From contig RSEF01000002.1 of assembly GCA_003993805.1 (NCBI GenBank), positions 2,767,807 to 2,831,806 on the forward strand: a stretch of 64,000 bases of DNA, given 5' to 3'. This document shows, piece after piece, positions 14,001-25,624 of the stretch (position 1 is its first letter; each line of letters starts with the position of its first letter). The notes beneath the pieces were generated by a model, which saw only the letters and a program-made list of their open reading frames with translations, did not search any database and was not told the DNA's origin. This DNA comes from Himantopus leucocephalus. Taxonomy: Eukaryota; Chordata; Aves; Charadriiformes; Recurvirostridae. The position numbers were made by a program, and so were the translations under genes.

Positions 14001-17000
14001 CTGTGACCAGCCACCAGGTCTCTGCTTTGTGACCATTTGTGCTGCCGAACAGCGCAGACACTACCACAGCAGAAACTGCTGCGACAGTTCAGAGCTGCTT
14101 CCCAGGACTTCGCTGCCACCCATTAATGCAACTCAGCTGAGGGATCACGCGATTACTTCCAGTGTTACTTCAGAGCTGAATCTTCTTACTTCAATGCTCA
14201 TTTCAGTCCATTAGTTGGACCATGAAAACATACTCAGTCTGAAAATACAAGGAAACTCAAGACTTTTTAGGTTAACCAAGCAATCCTGTCACTCTTCAGG
14301 CATCTTCAGTGTTTGCAATCTATATCAAGACTTGCCAATATATCACCTATATTCTATACTGAAGCTTAACTTTCTCTTTTCTTCAACCGAAATGTTGTCA
14401 GTAATTGCTACACTGATCATTTTAGAAGCAGAAGTTCAATAAAACATAAAAGACTACGGCTTGTGAGGTGCTTGTAGTACTTCAGCACATCTTCAAAAGA
14501 GGTATCTATCAGGCTAAGTAGGAAGATTTGTGTATGAAAGGGAACAATTTGAATAAACAGCACAAGACTATTTTTTGCAGAGCTTCGGGTGCACATGACT
14601 TCAGCTTCCAGAAATGGAAGCTCACCACCTCTCACCAAACCCCGATCACCCCAAAACTGAACTGTCTGAACTGCCTGTATGAGTCTTGTTTCTCCCTGCC
14701 CAGCGAAGCCCAGAAGCACACCTTAATGTAGTCTACTCCACCTCAAGATCCTCACAGCAATAAAAACCTGTCGGGCTGGTTCAGGTAAGATATAATGTGC
14801 CACGGGTAAACAGCAAAAAAGACATTCACTGGATAAGACTGCAGTTTTGTTTCAGGAAACAAGGTATTTTCAGCAGCCTGTTTTCTAGTAAGTGATACAT
14901 TTAGATAAGCAATTAGGAGAACAGGCAGCCTTTTTTCAGAAAGGCTCAGTGTAATGAGTTAAAAATGAATGAGTGTCTGCAATAGCTGGCAGCCTGGTGT
15001 CTGTTAAAGCAATACGGCCCATGAGTAAGAACCAGAATTTGCCTTTATTAATTGTAGGTGGTTAGAATAAAAGCTCTGAGGAGTATCTCAAGGCCAAAGA
15101 TCATTCAGCACTTAATCTTCTGCAGCATTTTACATTTAACCGTACGTTAATGTATTTTAATGTCATTTCATTCAGCCTGCTTATCTTGAGAAGTCAAATA
15201 CACTTCTTGACCTCCAAACTTCTCAGATGAGCTGTGTGTTAACAAGCCATCCCACAGAAGTACAACCAGAAGGGTATGCAGTACGGTAAAACAAAGTATA
15301 GCTACATCTTGAACTCTCTGCATAACCTTAGTTTTGCGCCTCTGGAAAAGTTATTTTTGACCACACAGCAATTAAACTTCACTGAGCCAGGAGCTGTGGT
15401 AAATGCCATGGTTTCATTCAGGCTGACGCTGTTTCCTTAAACATGCCATAACAGACAAAATCAGAGGCTAAGACAGAGAATGCCGTATGTATTATTTAGT
15501 CAAACTATGCCTGCAGTAGAGAAATACATTTATTTCACTTCTACATACCAGCACTTACCACATAAGGCTCCTACAGTGAAAAAATAATGCTCAAAACTTT
15601 TCAAGTGGTGTAACCAAACTTGCTGGGCGTAATCATTTTGGCAATCTGTTCTCTATAGCCAAAAAATACCAGCAGCAATGAAGATCGGTCAAGGAAAGCT
15701 TAATTCTCTGTTCCTTCTCTGCACAGCACACTGAGATACAGGGTTACAGAGGGCATTTGTCGTCTCTGGGAACTATTATGTGTCCCTAAGACGTTCATAT
15801 CTTGTTTGTCTCTCCTTAAAACGGGCATTTAAAACACAGCGCCAATGACATACTGCATTACACAGCTACAATCGGTCAACACACTAATGCTGAAGCACAA
15901 GTTAAAACCCCTAACAGTTGCAGATTTACCAAAAAGCTTTTTCCTAGCAGTTTTCTGCATCTTGTTCTATTTGCTTAGACATCTATGGCAAATAAAACTG
16001 GTGCACTTATGAAGACAATTGATTTACCACCAAAAGCACATCTTCATTTAAAAGAAAGTCTATTTGGCACTGGCCTAAGCATTAACTCCACCTCTAACGC
16101 AATTAGAAAACCCTCAAACCCATAATTCCTGACCTGGTATTAATACACTAGTTATATCTGTCACAGGAGAACAAAAATTGATCAATTTATTATTTAACAG
16201 AAATACTGATTTGAAATCCAGTCAGTTATCGCTAGTTGGCCTGTATTATGTTTCTACTTTATGGCATTCTAGAAGGTTTTAAAGTGTCAAGAGACACAAA
16301 ATATTCATACAAAAGATCACCAAACCCATGTGTAAACAAGAGGTGAGAAAGCTTTTAAAAAAAATAATCAGGTTCAACAGCTGTTACTGGTGTTACATGC
16401 AAGAACAACTGGCAAATAATTTAAAGTGCAAATCTAACATGGCACCTTGTTCTTTACAATATAAAGCGTGATTTAGAAGAGAACGTGAGAAGTGATCCAA
16501 CAAGAATAGAACACTGTTAAAATTTAGGATTAATAGCAGGCCACAGCATTTCACACCACCACTCAGCAGGCACAGTCAGTTAAGCACAGCTGCATTCTTC
16601 TGAACTTGACGTAATTTCTTTACAGATTAAAGTGTTCCATTACAGCAAATTTTGAAAAACGCTCTTGATCAAAACACTTCTTTATATATAGTCAGTGTGG
16701 CCCAATACATGACTATTCAAGTACAGTTATATTCAACTATTTTTAGATGTTGTTTACTGACTTTCCATATCTGATAACCTGAGTGAAAGATGACTACATA
16801 CCAAATCAGGTCCTTTAACTTCAGGGCCTTAACAGTGGAATTTAGCTTAAATGATTCTGATTTGAGTCATCTGAGACTTTACACCATATTAACATCACCA
16901 GGCATAGACTAGGCACAAAATTTAAGAGCAGTTAACAAGTAGGCTAGGTTCTTCTGTCAACAGGGGATTATCTTGGACTTAAATATCATCATTAATAAAG

Positions 17001-20000
17001 GCCACCTCAAGAACCTCTTCTCAGAGCTTTTCATGCCTAGTAAGTCCCAACTCCCTCATAGGGGAGGGTTAACTGTGGGGATCAACACTAACCATGGCAG
17101 CAGTCTTCCCCACTTCACACTGGAGGCAATTCTGCCAGGCATGAGATGGAAAAGGTGTCCGAAGTTATCACAACCATGTTCTTTGGAAAGGTTAGAGGAA
17201 GAGTACTGGCATCAAAGCGTAATGTTAAACAAAAGTTAAAGGGATGCAATTGCACTCCCATCTAAAGAGGCATAGTTGGATTTGGCCACCAAAGGCTAGC
17301 AGTGACCAACTAAAAAGCGCCCAGATGCACACTCCACGTTCAATGCAGAGGGAGGACAAGTCAACTGCAAGAGAGAAGCTAGGTAGAAGAAAATCCAACA
17401 GAGCTGCTCCTTATGTAGCACCTTCATTCAACCTAAGTAGGCTGAACATCTTGCTGTCTATACACATTACCCAGATAGCGTATTTTCCACATGCTGTAAC
17501 ATTCTCTTGAGAGAGCAGGGCTCAGAATGGCAGGAAAACAGAAAATATTTCCACTTAGAAGATCAAAACATGGGCAAAAGACAGAAAGTCTCCTTTGGGG
17601 TCACGCCTATTTCTCAGACACAAGAACAACTCATTCCTAAAATACTGGTTGGAATAAAAAAAAAAAAGAGTCAGTATCAAGCAAAGAGGGCAGGTCTTTT
17701 GACTTCATACTCAAACCCCAAATCAGTTATTCCCTTAGTCTCACCTTCAAGCAGGGGGAGCAAGCTACTTCTGTTTCACAGCAAAATTTCTAACTATTTT
17801 AAGCAGTTATACACTACCATGCATAACTCAACAACATGCAAACCAACACATAGGAAAAAACACATCTGGTCTGAAAAACATTTTATTTAAGGGATAGGTT
17901 GACAGGTGCAAAAGTACAGAAGGAGTCACTGCTCGTGCTTTTAGATAAAGCACATCCATCATTTCCCTGCAGACTGCCTGTAGCCGCTCAGGAAATAAAA
18001 CAGTGCCGAGAATGTAATTCTGACACCCAAGTTTGGACTGCGGCTTCATATTCACCTGTTAAACGGTGGGTATACTGCTGTGAGAACCCGTGATTACAAA
18101 GCATTTCTTCTCAGATAAGCGTTGCACAGTTTTTTGAGGCTGAACTATTCACAAGTTCAAAATCTTAAATTTTAAGCCAAATATCCTGTTATTCATTCCC
18201 AGTAACTGGGCAGTAAGTCAACATTTACACTCATATTAGAAATGGCAAGAACTCACATGAGAGCTTTAGTAATGAAATTGGCTTTTGGTTTAGGGAAAAT
18301 GTCAAAGCAGAGCCTACGCAGCTAGTTGTTAGGTACAAGATCAGCGTATGAATAAGAGCTATATTAGACATGAGATTTTTATTAGAATTGAAACATCAGC
18401 AGAAGTAGCACCACAGTCCTTCAATGTTTGCATGTGTTGGAAACAAGAAATAAAATTGGATACTTGCAAGCAGAAAGAAAAAAATGCTGAACAACACAGA
18501 AAAACAGCTGCTGTAGTAGGAAGCTGATTATAAACTTCTTTACTCATCAGTTAAAGACTGGGAATAATGGCCGAGGACAGTGCTAGCTCTAATACAACCT
18601 CTATTGCATTCCAGTAGCAAAACTTTCAAGAGCTTTCCAAAAAAGAATCAAAACTATTCCTTTCCAGAAAGAGTTCATTTATGTTCACCATAGTTATCCA
18701 CTGTAAGGCAATCTAGATGCTTGTGAAGGCTGTTGAAATCTGTAAAAATTCTTTCTTGAAAGTTCATCTTTACACATCTCAGCAGCTTTTATTTCTAAAA
18801 TAGTCTTTTATTTTTAAGAAAAGGTGGATATTTAAACTTCACCACTGCAAATTCAGCTGGAATCTTGCGTTGTGAGCTTTTCCTCCTTTCACCAATTTAT
18901 GTAATCAATAGCTTATCTGATAATTGTGCCTCAGCAAGACATATGAATGCTACTGCTTAAAGCAGGCTTTCAAACAGGTGTAACTGGAGCACAACACAAT
19001 TTGATGAATTATAAGGACTGGAATCCAGCCCCCTACTCCCACACACACTTTGCCTTGAAAAGCTATGACTAGTACTGCCCCCCCCTCGGTCAGCATGACT
19101 AACACACACAGGGAATTAAGTGCACTGAGCAAAAACACACCACTCCTGCCCAGTCCCTTTTCAGATTCCAGCTGTATTTCACAACCAGGCAATCTAAAAA
19201 AAAAATAAGTAAATCAGAAAATGCCTCGGACCATTGGAAACTGATTTATGTTCTGGTGTTTCCCTTTTAACATGATCCAGCGACTATTACATATATCACA
19301 GACTAATGCAGCAGCAAAGGCTGTTCTGAGTGGAGATGACATCTGCTCGAGCCATTTTCACTCCTGATGCTCTACCACAGTGGAAGCGTCAAGAAACTTG
19401 GCAAAGAAGTTGAGTTTAAGAGGTTCAAGTGAGGCGAGTTTCCTCACCCTTTCACCCAATGTAATTACTACAACAGGGAAGGCAGTCCAACAGGGTTCCC
19501 AAGCACTGTGGACGTGTTGTTAACAAAGGAAGTCAGAGGCATCATACCAGCCTCAAACTTTCCTTTCAGCGAATCCCCTTCTACGTCCGTAAGACTGTGA
19601 GTACTTATACTGACCATTTGATTATAAAACCCATGAATAAAAGCCAAGAAGAAATCCTCTAATTCAGCTACTGTTCCTTTTTCCTGCAGAAGTGCTCCAA
19701 ATCAGTTGCAAAAATAGTAATAACAATATTGCCAAATGACCTTGGACAATTTACTTTGACTCGATTTCTTTGCCTGAAAAATAAGGTTAATAGAGTATCC
19801 TGCAAAGGGCTGTTGTAAGTCTTGCCACTTGCAAAGCAAAGTTCAAAGTATTATATAAATAGTTCGCATTTTAGTTATTGACAAAGTTACATTTCAAAAC
19901 AAGACCTCTGGATACCACTCTAATCAACCTGTGGAATTTGGTTTGGCAAGAGCCTAGCAGCAAAGCAACAAGGTCAATGTCAAACACAACATTTAGGCAG

Positions 20001-20340
20001 TTTTATGACCCAGCAGAGTTTTAGCCGTGCTCTCCTCCATGAAAAGGTTCACATAGCTGGCCTATCACTTTATCAGACACAGGTTATCAGCCCAAAGTAT
20101 CATGTTAACTACTCACAGAGACAGGATACAGTATTTTCAGACAGAATATAATATCCTCCCACCGGGAGCTGCTATGCCAAGGAAAACTGATCTCCTACAT
20201 CATTAAACCCAAGCCATGGATCGCAAACTGAGTTTGCTCCAAGCTAAAGCTCAACTTCTTACCATCACCCCCTCAGTCCAGCTGAAAGCTCAACTCAGCA
20301 GCCAAGAGCTTACAGGAAAATAACCTCTCTCCTCCGAGTT
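11067..20340 (-). other. ARF1: ARF1 intron 1 (approximate right end)
   Basis: About 9.3 kb of moderately AT-rich sequence separates the first coding exon from the CpG island that should carry the non-coding first exon. I see no CR1 or other recognisable transposon in it, and no credible coding exon; ORFs up to 127 codons (such as 17507-17890) lack any known domain. A repeat-free first intron of this size is mildly unusual in a region where CR1 fragments are otherwise frequent. Confidence 0.75.
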
Positions 20341-20379
20341 TCACCGGAGCCTTATTTCCCCTACCGAGCTAACCAGATC

Positions 20380-21170
20380 TCCAAGATCCACTACGATAAG
20401 GGCTTTCGGGGGGGGACGAGGAAATACTTCTCTCTTCAGACCCGTTCACGGGCGGGGCAGAGGCCGGAATAAGCGAGTTTGGGGAAGGGAGGAGAAGCCC
20501 ATCCCGCCGCATCCCCTCTAATTCCTCCGGCAGGGGGAGCGGCGCCGGGCCTTGTGCAGCTGCTGGGGAATTGGAGCGGTCTCTCCCCCTCCCGCCCCTG
20601 CCCACGCCTCCCCAGCAGAGAAGAGAAAGGGCTGGCACCCACCCTGGCCCAGCCACCCAGCCCCAAAGCCGTGAGGGGGTGAGGGGGACACGGATGGGGC
20701 AGCGCTCCAGCCAGGCCCGCCGTCCCCCAAGGCCTGCGCTGCGGCCTGGCTGCGGCCTTCTCCTCCCGCCCGGTGAGGGCGATGGTGGGGGGGGGGAGAA
20801 AGAAAGACGGAAAGAAGCGACCGGGCCCGCTCCCCGACGACCCACCGCCCCTTCCTCCCCTCAGCGCCAAGGCCGCGGCGCCTCACAGCCGGCCGCGGGC
20901 CGCCGCCTCCCCCGCCGGCCGCGGGGTGTGGGCGGGGGAGCGGGACGGCGGGCAGGAAAGGTGAAGGGAAGGAAGGGGAAGATGTCGGCGAACCCACCGG
21001 CGTCGGCTGCTGCCCCCGGGCAGTGGGTCTGGCTGTCCTCGGGCTGTCCCGCTCGGAGCCGGCTCCCCCCTGCGCCTCTCGGCCGCTCTCCGCCCAGGCA
21101 CACAAGATGGCGGCGCTCGGCGGCCACGTCAGTGCCAGCCCCGCGCGCGGCACCACGGGTAACCGAGGAG
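20380..21170 (-). promoter_or_regulatory. ARF1: CpG-island promoter and probable non-coding first exon of ARF1
   Basis: This stretch is very GC- and CpG-rich, in sharp contrast to the AT-rich intron on its left. It lies at the expected place for the 5' end of ARF1, upstream (to the right) of the first coding exon. The exact first exon cannot be set: possible - strand donors include CTCG|gtaggg near 20362, GGCG|gtgggt near 20845 and GGCT|gtgagg near 20885. The sequence AAGATGGCGGC at 21106-21116 matches the YY1 consensus common just downstream of TATA-less starts. The island runs into a 100-N gap, so part of the promoter is missing. The long ORFs here on both strands come from lack of AT-rich stop codons. 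Confidence 0.75.
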
Positions 21171-21270
21171 NNNNNNNNNNNNNNNNNNNNNNNNNNNNNN
21201 NNNNNNNNNNNNNNNNNNNNNNNNNNNNNNNNNNNNNNNNNNNNNNNNNNNNNNNNNNNNNNNNNNNNNN
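21171..21270. other. Assembly gap of 100 N
   Basis: A round 100-N placeholder in the middle of the ARF1 CpG island. The true size is unknown. Loss of sequence here is typical for very GC-rich promoters in short-read assemblies. Confidence 0.98.
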
Positions 21271-21321
21271 AATACACAAATGTGGGAGGGAATCGGTGAA
21301 CGTGGAGCAATTTTTTAATTC

Positions 21322-21399
21322 CACGTGGAAAAAAAAAAAAATAGTCACGTGGTTGGAAAGCTCAAGAGATCGGTGTAGAAACCACTGTTAGCGCACGTG
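21322..21399. promoter_or_regulatory. Cluster of three CACGTG E-boxes upstream of ARF1
   Basis: CACGTG occurs at 21322-21327 (in ttccacgtggaa, itself a 12-b palindrome), 21346-21351 (in gtcacgtggt, a good USF/TFE-type match) and 21394-21399 (in gcgcacgtgcgc, a palindrome also resembling paired NRF1 half-sites). They stand just beyond the gap on the upstream side of ARF1. Factors of the USF, MYC/MAX, TFE3 and TFEB families bind this core; binding here is inference. Confidence 0.5.
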
Positions 21400-22569
21400 C
21401 GCAATAAATTTCAGAGTATTTCCTTTCTGTTGTGGGGTAACTTTAAGATAAATCAAGGTGATGTGCTGTGCCCCGCTAAACACTAAATGCTAAATACTAA
21501 ATACTTCCTTTATTAAAGACAGGAAGAGGAGTTTTGAAAGATGGCAGGAAGCCACGAAAACGGCTTATTTCTAGATTTCCCCTCAACGCTCATAGGAAAT
21601 GAATACCTCGAAGACATCCATCCCCCTGTCCGATGGGGTTGAAATCGCCCAGCAGCTGAAAACCTTTCACGGAGGCGAGAGAAGGCAGACGGACAGATGG
21701 ATGGGAGCCCAAAAGCTTCTTTTCCTAAAAAATTGGGTCACGCGCCCGCGCGCGAGGGAGAGAGATGGCAGCCACAGGGCTGAAAAATGCCAGGAGGGAG
21801 CCTGGGATGGAGGCGAGATCTGCCCTGTGCTTCTTCCAGGGAGGCACCGTCCCCGTGCGTGAGCAAGTATGGGTTAATATTATTATTATTTTACTTAAGG
21901 AAGCACCTAAATTGCATTAAGATCTCCCCAGACAGTCAAAAAGCAGCCGGAGCACTGACAGTCTAAGAAAGCGATGGCAAAGACACAGCGAGAAAACGAA
22001 TTAATTCTTTTTTTCCCCGCACTGCAGTCGCCGACCTGTCTCAAACGGGGGATTTCGGGAAGAGAATAACTGTCGCGGTGAACAGATTGCTGCCCACCTC
22101 GATGTCCAGGCGGCGTGGACAACTACCGCTGGGACGGCAGATGTCCCTGTCCCTTCGGCGCGGGCTGTTTGTGCAGTTTGCGAACTGTTTTGGGGGCACA
22201 GCATCCTCCAGGACCTTGTTTAAGAGATATCGAGTTGAACCTAAAAGGCAAAGTGAGGTTTAATCCTTCAGCAACGCCTTCGAGAAAGGAAAGGAGAATT
22301 TGCGTTCGCTTGGGGCTTCTGGGGAATATCCGTCCCGGCTGGTTGGGGACATTTTGGGTGAGCCCTGGGGCAGGAGCCGCGCTGGGAGGCCACGATCTGT
22401 GTGTCGGTGGATAGGCTGACGTGAGGAAGCTGCTCTCAAGGCGACAGCAAACCCCGTTAATGCATTTATCCCCCATCCCCAAATCCTCCCCCCGGCCCAT
22501 AGCCCCACCGAGCATCCGCTTCTTTTACAGCCCTGTCTCCATGTCCGGACAGTGAACCAGATCAGGGCG

Positions 22570-22705
22570 CTGCTCTGGGTTAAAAATAACCCTTCTCTCC
22601 TTTCTTTTTTTTTTTTTTTTTTTTTTNNNNTTTTTTTTTTTTTTTTTTTTTTGCCTTTTTCTTTAATTTTTTTTTTCTTTTTGCTTTATTTTTAACCCAG
22701 AGCAG
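22570..22705. repeat. Perfect 20-bp inverted repeat flanking a poly-T tract with 4 N
   Basis: The left arm 22570-22589 (ctgctctgggttaaaaataa) is the exact reverse complement of 22686-22705. The loop of about 96 bases is nearly all T or pyrimidine, broken by nnnn at 22627-22630. It is either a true hairpin around a T-rich tract or an artefact of joining reads across the T run. Confidence 0.9.
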
Positions 22706-22709
22706 TTCC

Positions 22710-25550
22710 TCGCTTTAGCTCACGGGGCTGGGGGGAGGAGGAGAGAAGACGCCAATCCCACCATCCCGTCAACCTCCTACCCTCCCCGGCGAAAATCCGG
22801 CTGACGGAGGTGCCAGCCGAGCTGCAAAGCGAGTTGAGGGGGGTTTATTTTATTATTATCCTCTACGATACATCATCTCTGATCTATGATTTCATTATTA
22901 TCGTCTCGGCGGAGATGCTGTGTGCGAGGAGCCAGTAGAAATTTGGCCCCGTTGGTCTCGGAGTCGTGAATGACGGCTGCCGTGATGCAAGAACACTTTG
23001 CCTGGTGACTCATGACATTTATGGGAAGGAAGAGGCCTCAGGGTTTTTTGGGTTTTTTTTTGCAGCTGGGAGAGCAGACGTGTCGCTTGCTTTCTCTTTT
23101 CTGTGAAAAGCCGATGTGGGAGAGGGATGAAATGGGAAGGGAACTCTCGGGGCAGCTCGGCTGGGCTGCTGGGTGCTCCCGGGGTTGCAGAAAGCCCTTT
23201 GGCTTTTTCCTGGATGTCCCTTTTGGAGCTGGAGAGTTTTCCTCCCTGCCGGGAGCCTCGGATGACAAATCCGCCGGCTGAACTACACCCTGTTCTCACT
23301 GCCTTTTGAAAAAAAAAAAAAAACCAACAAAAACCCAAACCCCAGTGTTTGTGAAAGGCGCTTTTCTGAGATTATAAAAATACCATCCGGAGTCACTGAG
23401 CATTTGCCCGAGCGACGCTTTTCCCTTTTGCATCCGCCTCAGGAAAAAAACACCGCGGGCTGGATTTGTTCCAACTCCGCGGTCCCTAAAAGTAATCTTT
23501 TCCCCCAGCGTGGGCAAGTTGTCTTTATTGAGAAGGTACTGCTTGATGGTAACCTGCTGGTGTCTGGTATGATGGGGTGGTGGAGACCAAATCGCCGGTG
23601 GCAGCGAGTTCCAGCCACCGGATTCCTCCTGGTGGCGATGGTGACGTTATTTTGGGGTATTTTGGGGTGATGCCGGGGTGGGCACCCACATGGAAGGGGC
23701 TGGAGGACAGCGGGGTCGATCATTGCTCTGCTTTCTGCCCTAAAGCTCCTGCTCTGTGAGACCGTGTTGTCAGGTTGAGGATTGCTCACCTTTGAGTCTC
23801 CCGTGTTGGGGTGAGAATTGCAATTACTCACAGGAGCTGAGAAATTACCCCCTGACAGCAATTTTCCACCTCATCCGCTGAAAAAAATAGTGATTATTTC
23901 TTGGCTTTGGGGTCCTGGGGTGACCTATAGATGGGTGTGGGCTGCTGAAAAGTCTTGCTGCTCACGTTTTACCATCCTGGCAGCAAAAGGAAGGTGGAAA
24001 CGGGGAGAAAAGCAAGCTAAACTCTTAATGGCTCCCTTGATAGGCAGCAAAATAAGAATATTTGCAGCAAGAGCTTTTATTTTTCTGTGGTTTCTCCACT
24101 CAGAGCTGACTTAGGTGGCAAAAGGACCCACACAGCCCGAGCATTTTTGAGAGCGTCTCAGATGTGGGACTGAAGCCTGGAGAGCAAATGAAGCAGATCG
24201 GCTCTCCGCCCGTGGCACCAACTCCCGTGGGATCTTGAGCAAATTGCTCCAGCTCTCTCAGCCTCACTTTTTTTCTCCTTAATTCGGAAATAGCTGCACT
24301 TCGTGACTCAGTGCCGTGCAGTGTAACCTGCTGGTGAGAAGAGCTTTGTATAAGATCAGCGTTGCTAATTGCTGACACCTCTGGATGAAGCTCTCAGCTG
24401 CATCTGCAGTGGGATGATTCCTTGTTTGAGCAGCCTTAGTGGTGTGTTTTGGTACCCGGGGAAGATGGGTTAGAAAGGAGAAGTTGGTTCCTCCGCTGTC
24501 ATCTATCCGTCCCTTCTCCCTTCAGCTGCTACAGGGCAGATGTCCCCACTGAGTGAGTCCCCCAGCTCTGCCTCAAGTCAATGGAGATAAAGAGATTCAC
24601 CCATCCTGCTCCTGACATCCCCTCCAGAAGGTCTCCATTGCCTGTTGAGGGAGGTCTCCAGGGGAGATGTCCACATTCAGCCAGCGGGACACCTCCTGGG
24701 ATGACAGGCAAGGATTTGCCATGCTCCCCACATCGTTTTGACATCAAGCGCTTAATCTATTCAGCGTTTACGTTGAAAAATGTACGCTCGTAGGATGCCT
24801 TGCCTGCAAAACTCTCTCTGACCTGCTCGGCCTGCCCCTGAAACTCAAACATCTGTGGCTGAGGAGCACTCACTGGCTGCACCATCTCCACGGAGCACTT
24901 CAAATACAGAGGTGTTACCACCAGCACCGATCACATCTGACAGCATTTCGGGCATCTGCAGCAGCAGTAGCAGTGCATTCATGAGCATGAACCTGAGGTA
25001 TCTTCCCAAAGTGCTGTTGGCCTTTTCTCCCCTCCTCTTTAAGCAGCCAGAAGGGGATGATGAGCCAAAAACATCTGCACATGCGGGGAGATGCTGTGAC
25101 CACCGACTTGCAGCAGCTCCTGAACGCTCAGAGCTGTGAGCTGGGAGACCGCTTGTGTTTCAGGAGTGAGCAATAGTGTCAGTATTTGACCCGTGAGGGC
25201 CTCTGGTCTGCAGAGTTGAGCAGCTCAAGACTCACGACCTGATAATGGCGTTGGTTGGTATCACGATTGGTTGGTCTCTCCCTCCACCTTCTCCGATTTT
25301 GGGTTTACTCCGTGGCAGCATTTTAATGTTGGAGGTAACGTGGCGGTGCTGCAATCAGACCTGCACCGACGGAGCTGCAGCTGGAAATGCAGCTTCATTG
25401 GGTGTCTGGATCCATGAGGCATGGGTCCACGTGGGATGGGGATGTGGACAAGCACCATTGTCTCCCTGTCTTTGGGTATCCCTTAAGGACACCAGCCATT
25501 CCTCACCGGTGCTTCCAGGTCTTCATGGCAGGGCCATGCGATTACCCACA
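22710..25550. other. Intergenic, no gene recognised
   Basis: No exon or transposon was recognised. The part at about 22850-23020 is unique-looking, with AT-rich core sites and an AP-1/MARE-like TGACTCA at 23006-23012 in ggtgactcatgac. ORFs up to 146 codons have no domain and no splice context. Confidence 0.5.
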
Positions 25551-25557
25551 GCTCAAA

Positions 25558-25621
25558 GGTTAATGGTTGGACTTGATGATCTTAAAGGTCTCTTCCAACT
25601 AAAATGATTCTATGATTCCAT
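25558..25621 (+). repeat. CR1 LINE 3'-end remnant
   Basis: The stretch has the CR1 3' terminal words: ggacttgatgatctt, aaggtctcttccaact and the terminal gattctatgattc. It is on the + strand and truncated to about 65 bases. Confidence 0.85.
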
Positions 25622-25624
25622 GAA

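Noticed and set aside
20369..21391. ORFs of 100-276 codons on both strands in the CpG island, some crossing the N gap
   Set aside because: Open only because of GC-rich composition with few stop codons; several run through Ns.
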